From Agrypnia vestita (taxonomy: Eukaryota > Arthropoda > Insecta > Trichoptera > Phryganeidae): a stretch of DNA of 64,000 bases. A model generated the notes under the pieces. It made no database searches. It was not told the origin of the DNA and saw nothing but the letters and a program-made list of their open reading frames with translations. This document shows, in pieces, positions 55,661 to 64,000 of this stretch. The position numbers and the translations under genes were made by a program. Location of the stretch: the NCBI GenBank assembly GCA_016648135.1, contig JADDOH010010086.1:32097-96096 (forward strand). The letters are read 5' to 3'. Every line of letters starts with the position of its first letter. Within the stretch, counting starts at the first letter, position 1.

Positions 55661-56557
55661 TGTTAGCGCCATTAAATTAATTTGTGAACTAGGAAAAAGG
55701 TATTCCCTCTCTCCCAGTCCCTACCCATTCCCGAAACCAAGCAAGTACTAGAGCCGCTCCACTTTTGAAAATCGAAGCCGCCACAAGACGGAAAAAACAG
55801 CTGCAATCGCAATAGAAAAAATGTCGGAATAGAAAAGTGACCGCGTAATTTTCCGCTGTGAACTACCGCAAATTGAATCAAAGATTTAATTCTTGACGCG
55901 AGTGTTTTGCCTTGAAATTAACGGGAAACACCTCGCCGCTAGAGGTTTAGGAGATATAGAAGAGGCAAGAGGAAAAACGAAGAATCGAAGGAAGAAAGGT
56001 GTGTGCTTGCCTTGTTCCCAATTACCCATCACAATATCTCCCAGCCATATGGTCCTTCGAGCCGGATATACCCGCTTCCTAGCTTCCCTTGTATCTAGCA
56101 TAATTACGATCGCATACCAAACGCATACGCTGACATTCCGCCTATATCTATCGTGATCGCCTCAAAAAACAACCGCATACGCCGACTTTGTTAAATTCAA
56201 AACATTTCGTTAAAAACGCTTATTTATCTTATAACGCTTATAAAATCACTTGGCGTAGTTACTATTATATTGAAAAAATATATTCCCATTCGTCATATAT
56301 TTGACTGCGTGAATAATAAATAAATATACTACCTACAAACTCGTTTGAAAATTATTAAAATTGTACGTATGTACACAAATACACGCTCGGAAACACGGAG
56401 AACGCTCGGTAATTTCCGCTCGGTTGACGGAAAAACCCGAAGCACGTTTAAAATCAAACGTCGAAGTAATTTGTTATTTATTTCTATTAGAAACGCGTAT
56501 TATTAATAAAAATTATCAAGATTTAAGATTTTTGAAAACTAAAGCAGGGTTGTTACA
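55661..56557 (+). repeat. BEL 5' LTR
   Basis: Starts TGTTAGCGCC. The end is estimated near 56557 (GTTGTTACA), since a clear primer-binding site was not recognised. It contains GC-richer promoter-like sequence followed by AT-rich U5-like sequence. Only the start is certain, by comparison with the 3' LTR. Confidence 0.65.
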
Positions 56558-56663
56558 ACTTTTCATATTATAAAAATAATATTTTAATTTATTTAAATTT
56601 CGATTAATTCTACAGTTTTTAAAAATAATTACAATCAACACATTTCTTCAGTGAATTTTCAAA

Positions 56664-58433
56664 ATGGCTACGCGAAACAAAGATAGTGAAATAAAAAACA
56701 AGATACGGATTTTACAAGCTAAAAAACAAAGTTTATTTTCAATGTTGCAGTCCTTATATGACTTAAGTAAACAAGTAGATGAAGAAATAAAACGAGATCT
56801 ATTTCTCATACGCATACAGTCATTGGAAAATACTAGAAGAGAATACACTGAAGTAACGGACCAGTTAAATATAACGATACTAAGCTGTGATTCTACATAT
56901 GAACCCGATTTCAAAGATCTCTGCGCGTTCGACGAGTTATATTGTCAGATAAAAGCGATACAAGTAGGGCTTACAAAATTAGAAAATCAAAAACCGCAAA
57001 TAAATAATTACGAAAAAATAAATAGCAAGCTTCCGGCATTAGAATTAAAAGGTTTCGATGGTAATCCAAACCAATGGGTTTTATTTTACGAAAACTTTAA
57101 TTCGCTAATTCATAAGAATCCGCATCTGTCAAACGCGGAAAAGGTACAATACCTTGTCGGAAAACTTACTGGTAAGGCTTCATTGGTATGTGCAGGTGTC
57201 CCGCCTATTGCAGCTCATTATGAGATTCTCTGGAAATCGCTAAAAAATAAGTATCAAGATAAACGTACTCTCGCCACGTTATACCTAGAACAAATTTTAA
57301 ATTTCAGGGGTAGTCAAACTCCCTCGCAAAACGCATTAGACACGTTCTTATAAAAATTCTATTCCGCATTTTCCGCATTGAAACAACTTCAATTAGATGA
57401 TCTAGCTGACTTTACGTTTACACATATCGCGTTATCCAAATTGGATAAAGAAACTGTAACACTTTTTGAACAAGCAAAACGCCATGAAAATATACCGACA
57501 TTTGAGTCATTGATTACCTTTGTGAAGGAACAAAACCGAATATACACGCTTCGTAACGCAGGGTCTTTTCAAACTAACACTTCAAATTATAATAAATCTT
57601 CTACTTCGCAAGTTAATAAAAATTATAATAAAAGACAAAATTATTCTGCGCAATCATTCGTTGTCAACAGATTTCCTAAGTGTCCTTTTTGTAAAAACGA
57701 TAATCCTCATCCACTTTATAAATGCGATAAGTTTCTTCTTTTGAATTCTCATCATAGAAATGATTTCATGAAAAATAATAATTTATGTTTTAATTGTTTG
57801 GGCTTTCATAGTGTGAAAAAATGTAAATCGCAAAATAGATGCGCCATCTGCCAGCGAATGCATCACACTAAACTTCACATAGAGTCTTCGATGGAAAACA
57901 TACGCTTATCGTCTAATGATAATACGTCGCTTAACCGTGCGCAAACATCATCGCCCGCCCCACAATCACAAACGGCAAACGCAGCCGTCGCTTCCAATTT
58001 TCCACTCTCTATGCATAGCAATGTAACGTATAACCAGACGCGTCCAAGCTCTTCTAATTCGATTACTCTGTTACCTACTGCGGTAATATACGCTTTAAAC
58101 GATTCCGGCAAAAGATTAAAAATCAGAGCATTGTTAGACAGTGGTTCTACAAGTCATTTTATTACAAAAAATTGTTGTGATCGTCTAAACCTGAATATTT
58201 TAAATTCTCCAGCAACAGTCAGAGGCATAGGGAACTCTGAAAAGCCAGTATTTGGCCTCGCTGATTTGACAATCTATTCGCGCTTTGATGCACGCTGCAG
58301 ATTCAAAATAAACGCACGTGTAATCAGCACTATATCGGATAAAGTTCCAAACGCTTATGTGAACATTCACAAACTACAACATTTGCACGGCTTACCCTTA
58401 GCTGACGAAAATTTCCATACGCCCGCGGATATT
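56664..58433 (+). pseudogene. BEL gag-protease, with premature stop and LINE interruption
   Basis: ATG 56664 starts MATRNKDSEIKNKIRILQ, with a coiled-coil-like N-terminus and then the capsid-like block LPALELKGFDGNPNQWVLFY. TAA at 57351-57353 breaks the frame (NALDTFL*KFYSAF), but the same frame resumes at once. Two zinc-binding segments follow: CPFCKNDNPHPLYKC, then CFNCLGFHSVKKC with CAICQRMHHTKLH. The aspartic protease active site IRALLDSGSTSHFI lies near 58130. The frame reaches TPADI at 58433, where the LINE begins, and continues at 61076 with DLLIGNE. Confidence 0.9.
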
Positions 58434-58471
58434 GCGCAGTCCGCACAGAGACTGTTATAATAACAGGCGAT

Positions 58472-58843
58472 TTGAATATTACATTAGATCGTCCATTTGA
58501 AAAGGATAGTAAAAATTTTAGTAGCCTACTAAGTGATTTCAATTGCACGCAATGGGTTAAAGATTCTACCCATGATGCAGGAGGAATACTAGACGTCATA
58601 ATTAGTCGTGATAATGATAAACCCTTAAATACAGAAGTGATTGATATTGGACTTTCGGATCACCATCTTGTTCATGCCAATATTGAGTTCAATAAACCAA
58701 CTCCGACATATAAAACCATATCATCGAGGCCCTGGAGGAAACTGGACATCAATCAGTTTCGTAATGATGTGAATGCGTCTCTTATTGGTTATGATCCTGA
58801 TCGTCACCAAAAGGATATCAATCAACTTGTAGAGATTTATTAA
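58472..58843 (+). pseudogene. Nested LINE endonuclease C-terminus
   Basis: The frame holds WVKDSTHDAGGILDVIISRD and IGLSDHHLVHANIEF. LD and SDH are the C-terminal catalytic motifs of the AP-type endonuclease. The N-terminal half is missing through 5' truncation. It ends at a stop in QLVEIY*, followed by an 11-bp tandem repeat (TATTAGTATTA twice) and a shift of frame before the RT part. Confidence 0.8.
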
Positions 58844-58859
58844 GATTATTAGTATTATA

Positions 58860-60881
58860 TTAGTATTAAGAGACATTATTGATAAACATGTTCCAATTAC
58901 CACGAAGGTTAAAAAGAATCGCGGGTCAGAGTGCTGGTTTGATGAAGAGTGTCGGGAAGGAAAGAGGACAATGAGGCGCCTAGAGCGAAAATTTAAAGTA
59001 ACTCACTTGGAGGCCGACAAAAGAGCCTGGCTTGAAGCACAGAATAGGTATAGGTCAATCAGGCAAATGAAACAATCTAAATATTGGTGCTCCAAAATTA
59101 GGGAAGATTGGCATAATCCGAAAAACTTATGGAGGGCTCTCAAATCTGTCCGAGGCGACTCTAAGGCGGAAATATCGACTACCGCTAATGCCTCCAACCT
59201 GGCTGATGGTTTTTATAACAAAGTGTCTGCTATCCGTGATTTGACGAGCTCAGCTGTAAAACCTGTAATTGAGGAAGAAACTTCATCGCGGCTTCATTAT
59301 CTCGATTTGACATCAATCACCGAAATATCCCAATTGATTAAAAGTTTACCAAATAAACAATGTGGGTTGGATCCAATACCAACATGGCTACTAAAGGAAT
59401 GCCAATCAGAAATTGTTCCATTCCTAGTTGAGTTATTGAATAATTCGTTAGAGTCCTCAAATGTTCCGGATACTATGAAAATGGCCTACGTAACGCCAAT
59501 ACTGAAGAACCCTCAACTGGACCCCGAAGACCTCACCAATTATCGTCCAGTATCTAATTTGCCGCTACTTTCTAAAATACTGGAGAAGGTTATATCACGT
59601 CGTCTTAATTTGTATTTAACATTTAATAACTTATTTCCAAAAATGCAATCTGCATACAGATGTCACCACTCTACAGAAACAGGGGTGCTTCGAGTCCTGT
59701 CGGACATTATATCATGCATTGACTCAGGGAATCTGGTCTTGCTCGCCCTCTTAGATATGAGCGCCGCATTTGATACAGTTGACCATCAAATATTGTTGGA
59801 GAGGTTGCAGAAAACCTATGGATTAGGTGGTAAAGCAAGCGATTGGTTCAAATCTTATCTGAGTAACAGATCACAATCGGTGCGCTTTCAAGACTCAACA
59901 TCACCAACTATTACAGCAAACATCGGGGTGACTCAGGGATCAGTTCTTGGACCACTTTTGTATATCTTATATACAAGAGACAGAAAAAATTATTATATCT
60001 GCAGGATTATGGCCTCATTGCTATGCAGACGATACGCAAATTTACTTTTTCTGCAAACCGGATGAGACAGAAAAGTTAAAAATAAAAATTGCAAAATGCG
60101 TCGAAGAAATAGGCAAGTGGATGGCACAAAATAGACTCACCTTAAATCCATCAAAAACAGAACTCCTTTGGGCGGCGACACCTAGAAGGCAACACCTAAT
60201 CCAGGAATCAATGTCTGTGAATGCAAAATCTGCAGTCAGGTGTTGGGTGTACACATAGATTCAGATCTCTCCATGAATACACACATCAGCAAAACTGTCA
60301 GTGCATGTTTTTATCAACTGAGACAGATTAAAAGTATTCGCAGACATCTTCCCTCTGAGGCAGCCCGTTTACTCATTAATGCATTTGTTGTATCACGTGT
60401 GGACTACTGCAATGGTATCTACGCTGGCCTACCGATGTTTCAGCTCGATAGACTACAATCTGTTCTAAACGCTGCAGCACGGATCATATATGGAACGTCA
60501 AAATTCTCGCACATAACATCCCTTCTGCGAGAATTGCACTGGCTTCGTTTTCCTGAAAGAGTAGAGTTCAAACTGTGTTGGTTGATGTACAAGGCAACTC
60601 ATAACATGGCGCCTCTGTATCTTCAGGAGCTCTGTATTCCAGACAACATAAATGGGAGACGTCAAACTCTTAGGTCAGCGTCTACTTCAGCGGTGGGAAG
60701 GATTGTGGAACCGGCAAGTCAGTTCCAGAAAACTAGGTTCAGCGAACGGGCATTTTCGGTGGCGGGCCCCAAAGCGTGGAACTCTTTGCCCTCCCTGATA
60801 AGAAACACGGATTCAGAGACTTTATTTAAGAAAAGACTTAAAACGCACTTGTTTACAAAATCTTTCCCAGAACCTTTTTAA
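58860..60881 (+). pseudogene. Nested LINE reverse transcriptase, three frames
   Basis: Frame one (to 60065) includes NYRPVSNLPLLSKILEKVIS, LLALLDMSAAFDTVDHQILL (motif A) and GVTQGSVLGPLLYILYT (motif B). A shift then moves motif C, HCYADDTQIYF (Y-A-D-D), into the frame ending at 60258. A second shift moves the C-terminus (LGVHIDSDLSMNTHI, VVSRVDYCNGIYAGLP, LRELHWLRFPERVEFKL, RLKTHLFTK) into the frame 60240-60881. The order is complete, so loss of function came from point indels and not from deletion. Confidence 0.9.
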
Positions 60882-61075
60882 TATTGTTGTTTTTAACATT
60901 GTTTTTTTTTACTATTTTATGTTTTGAACTGTTTTTCTTTCTCTTTTCTTTTTCATTTTGTGATTCTATGATTTTAGTATGTAAGAGTTTTTTGTGTGTA
61001 AAGCGCCCTTGAGGTGAAATTTTCACAAAAATGGCGCTATATAAATAATCCAATATTATTATTATTATTATTATT

Positions 61076-63568
61076 GATCTTTTAATAGGCAATGAACTAT
61101 TTCCTTTCTTGCTGGGGAACCAAAAGGCGATGTCATCCGACTCAAATGCAGTCGGGATACAAACCTCGTTTGGCTATGTCATCATGGGAAAAGCAGACTG
61201 TGTCGTGCAACCGGTTGAACGCACCCTACACGCAATAGTTGACGAACCTTCTTTAGAAAATTTAACGCAACGCTTTTGGGAATTGGAAAATGTTCCGATT
61301 AGAAAACATTTAAGCCCTGATGACGCAGCTTGCGAACGAATATTCACCGAAACTTTCACACACGATGCGACGGGACGTTATACTGTAGCATTACCATTTA
61401 AATGCGAACCTACGGAAATTGGTCGTACAGACACAATTGCTAAAATACGCTTTCTTCAATTGGAAAAACGGTTAGATTCTATTCCTGAACTACGCAAGGA
61501 TTACAATGAAACCATTAAAGATTATATTGACAAGGGTTATATCAATGTGATTGATAACCTCGCACCCGGTCCATGCTATTATATGCCACATCATGCTGTT
61601 TATCGCCCGGAAAAATTAACTTCCCGCACGCGAATAGTCGTAAACGCTAGCTGTAAGTCAAGTTCGACTAAATCACTTAATGATCTGCTATATATTGGGT
61701 CAAATCTGCAAGTTAGCATCTTTGAGTTACTAATAAATCTTAGGCTCTTCCCGATTGCGCTCTCAGCAGACATCGAGAAGATGTATTTCCAAGTTAAATT
61801 GAAACCAGAACATCACCGATTTCAGCGTATATTATTCAGATTCCATCCTAGCGACCCGATCCAAACTTACGAGTTTAATCGCGTTTGCTTTGGGATTTCG
61901 AGTTCGCCATATCTGGCAATGCGCGTCATAAGGCAACTAGCAGCAGATGAACGCTCTCGCTGGCCCGCAGCTGCATGGGCAGCCAAAAAACACTTTTACT
62001 TGGATGACTACATTTCTTCTGTCGATACGGTTGACAACGCTTACCAACTTCATAGCGATCTAGTCCAGTTATTCAAATCTGGTGGTTTCCACCTAGGTAA
62101 ATGGGTCTCAAACAGTACCGAATTAATGGAAAAAATTCCCGCTGATCTCAAATTGCCGAAGCTCGTTCAATTTGATGAAGAGGCTTATACACAAATCGTA
62201 GGTCTCCGATGGAATCCTACCGATGACGCATTCCTATTCAAGATTAACGCCGATGTGTGTCAATCGGATAGATGCACCAAGCGCATAATTCTCTCCACAA
62301 CTGCTAGACTCTTCGACCCTCTTTCTTTGTTAGGTCCAGTTACCACGTTATTAAAATTATTAGTTCAAGAGTGTTGGAAGCAAAATCTTGAGTGGGACGA
62401 AAATGCTCCAGCTTACATTGAAAGTCAGTGGCAACAGTTCAAGTCAGAACTTCATTTACTCGAAAAGTTAAAAATACCCCGTCACGTAGGTATTTCGCAG
62501 TCTTACTCAAACGTAGCACTCGTCGGTTTTGCCGATGCGAGTGAGAAGTGTTATGGCGCAGTGCTATACATTCGAGTAAACAACAAGGAAGATGAAGCAC
62601 AAGTCACACTCTTATGCGCAAAATCTAGAGTGGCTTCACCAAAATGTGTATCTCTTGCAAGGTTAGAACTCTGTGCGGCGCTTCTGCTTTCAAACCTAAT
62701 AGCATGCGTACGAGATATCATTTGCGAACGCGTTCAGTTAAATAAAATCTTGGCATTTACAGACTCCACAGTTACTCTCTCGTGGATACGCGCCGCTCCT
62801 TATAAGTTTAAAACATTCGTTGCAAATCGAATCGCTGCCATAAATGAGAACCTATCGGCTGAACATTGGTTCCACGTGCCAGGTGTTCAAAATCCTGCGG
62901 ATATAATATCCCGACCTGTTATGCCAAGTCAACTAATTGATAACAATTTTTATTACCACGGTCCCTCATGGCTTACCCGGCCGATGCAAGAGTGGCCTAT
63001 ACAATTCTCTGTTGCTGCTACAAGCTCAAACGAGGAGCTCCCCGAGTCAAAGACCGTGTCACTTCTTGTGCCGTCTAATAGTGACGTGCAAGATAACGTT
63101 ATATACAAATTGGCACAAAGAATGTCAAGTTATCTAAAATTCTTACGCGCTTCGGTTTATGTCCTACGCTTTTCAAACATCTTGAAAACACGCGGTTTTA
63201 TTTCTGCAAACGATTTAGAACTAACAGAGAATTTCATAATTAAATGCATACAACGCCATCATTTCCTGAATATAGACTCTATAGCTTTACGCAAGTTGAA
63301 CGCATACTTAGATGATGTTAAATTCATTCGCGTTGGTGGTCGACTTAACCAATCACAACTTAGTTCTACACAAAAGCATCCAATCGTTTTGCCTGCTAAA
63401 GACCACATTGTTCACTTAATTGTTGATTATTATCATACTAAAAATCTACACACTGGAGCAAGTCTATTATTAGCCTTGCTGAGACAAAACTTCTGGATCC
63501 TTTCCGCACGCAACATGATTCGAAAACGCGTTAAAAATTGTAATAGTTGTCCTTTTCCGCTTCAGTGA
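61076..63568 (+). pseudogene. BEL pol: RT, RNase H and integrase zinc domain, no integrase core
   Basis: Continuing the protease-pol protein (DLLIGNELFPFLLGNQK), the frame encodes RT (RTRIVVNASCKSSSTKSLND, LSADIEKMYFQVKLKPEHH, NRVCFGISSSPYLAMRV, KHFYLDDYISS with the Y-L-D-D box) and BEL-type RNase H (VALVGFADASEKCYGAVLYI ... LARLELCAALLL ... AFTDSTVTLSWI). The integrase HHCC zinc domain follows (H..VDYYHTKNLHTG ... NCNSC). It stops five residues later at TGA 63566-63568. The integrase catalytic core and C-terminus, usually several hundred residues, are absent. The frame is otherwise open for 831 codons. Confidence 0.93.
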
Positions 63569-63670
63569 CTTCTACTTCTTGTGTGTTCTGTATATAATTA
63601 ATTTTATCTTGTTATTTTTTAACTTATTTTTAGTTCGCCTAACGCTATATTTTTAATTATTTTCTTTCTA

Positions 63671-63826
63671 ACGCTACGCTAAAACGCTACGCTATAACGC
63701 TACGCTGAAACGCTACGCTAAAATGCTACGCTGAAATGCTACGCTGAAACGCTACGCTAAAACGCTACGCTGAAAAGCTACGCTAAACCGCTACGCTGAA
63801 ACGCTACGCTATTACGCTACGTTAAG
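63671..63826 (+). repeat. 13-bp minisatellite in BEL 3' region
   Basis: Twelve consecutive 13-bp units near ACGCTACGCTRAA fill exactly 156 bp between pol and the 3' LTR. Variation is confined mostly to the first two and last three positions. There are no spacers, so this is not a CRISPR array. Confidence 0.93.
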
Positions 63827-63908
63827 TTCATTATTATTCTTATTTTTTTTTTTTTTTTTCTTCTTTCTATCACTCGTTAATGAAGGCAAGCCTTCATCCC
63901 GGGCGGCA

Positions 63909-64000
63909 TGTTAGCGCCATTAAATTAATTTGTGAACTAGGAAAAAGGTATTCCCTCTCTCCCAGTCCCTACCCATTCCCGAAACCAAGCAAGTACTAGA
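63909..64000 (+). repeat. BEL 3' LTR, start only
   Basis: TGTTAGCGCC onward is identical to 55661-55752 for all 92 bases visible. It is preceded by CCCGGGCGGCA, which may be part of the polypurine-tract region. Confidence 0.92.

Larger units (their letters stand above)
58434..61075 (+). mobile_element. CR1/L2-like LINE nested in BEL
   Basis: Inserted between BEL codons ...TPADI and DLLIGNE..., this 2.6-kb copy starts inside the endonuclease domain (VIITGDLNITLDRPF) and ends in a (ATT)n tail at about 61055-61075, as CR1/L2-type elements do. It is in the same orientation as BEL. No clear target duplication is visible because the tail is itself a repeat. Its 3' end (GCGCTATATAAA) matches the fragment at 19957-20530. 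Confidence 0.9.
55661..64000 (+). mobile_element. BEL/Pao LTR retrotransposon with nested LINE (3' end off window)
   Basis: The order is LTR, gag with zinc knuckles, protease, RT, RNase H, integrase zinc domain, minisatellite, LTR, with a LINE inserted after the protease. The 3' LTR starts at 63909 and runs off the window. Its 92 visible bases equal 55661-55752. Gag has a premature stop, the integrase core is missing and the nested LINE has several frame breaks, so it cannot be autonomous. It is antisense to RalGAP alpha and presumably lies in one of its introns. Confidence 0.92.

Noticed and set aside
63671..63826. A CRISPR-like repeat array
   Set aside because: Units are 13 bp with no spacers and lie inside a retrotransposon in a eukaryotic genome.

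Overview
The window looks like AT-rich nuclear DNA from an arthropod, most probably an insect and plausibly a moth or butterfly. Evidence: spliced genes with GT-AG introns, AATAAA polyadenylation signals, tRNA-derived SINEs, RTE-like, Jockey-like and CR1/L2-like LINE debris, BEL/Pao and DIRS retrotransposons and many small inverted-repeat DNA elements. Lepidoptera is an inference from the repeat types and was not tested. There are no bacterial operons, CRISPR arrays or phage genes.

Host genes. (1) 37839-40214 (+) is a complete, uninterrupted 791-codon gene for ANAPC2, the cullin-like scaffold of the anaphase-promoting complex. (2) 51128-55439 (-) holds the last five coding exons of a Ral GTPase-activating protein alpha subunit. 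They encode the Rap/RalGAP catalytic domain; the 5' exons lie beyond base 64000. (3) 40408-42859 (-) holds three phase-consistent exons of an unrecognised gene that converges tail to tail on ANAPC2. (4) 17487-17558 (+) is a probable first coding exon of another unrecognised gene, behind a GC-rich promoter-like island. (5) An exon-like island sits near 43.7-44.1 kb, strand uncertain.

Layout. 1-16 kb: LINE carcasses, SINEs, hairpin-rich repeats and an LTR-like promoter. 16.6-17.6 kb: promoter and first exon. 18-31 kb: intergenic or intronic DNA with SINEs, a CR1/L2 3' fragment, foldback elements, a 752-bp hAT-type element with a perfect 8-bp target duplication, and two minisatellite-like tracts. 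32.4-36.5 kb: a DIRS-type tyrosine-recombinase retrotransposon with 154-bp inverted repeats but an internal deletion between RT and RNase H. 36.9-37.5 kb: a tandem duplication and hairpins just upstream of ANAPC2. 40-51 kb: very AT-rich, with the three-exon gene and a few SINEs and MITEs. 51-55.5 kb: the RalGAP exons, with nearly every larger intron carrying a MITE, SINE or LINE fragment. 55.7-64 kb: a BEL/Pao retrotransposon lying upstream of the RalGAP exons, presumably in an intron, and itself interrupted by a CR1/L2-like LINE.

The most notable structure is that BEL element. It has a premature gag stop, lacks the integrase core and carries a degraded LINE, yet the visible 92 bp of its 3' LTR are identical to the 5' LTR. 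This suggests a composite, non-autonomous BEL that moved recently with the dead LINE inside. The target-site triplet TAA is shared by three foldback elements, which points to one PIF/Harbinger-like activity.
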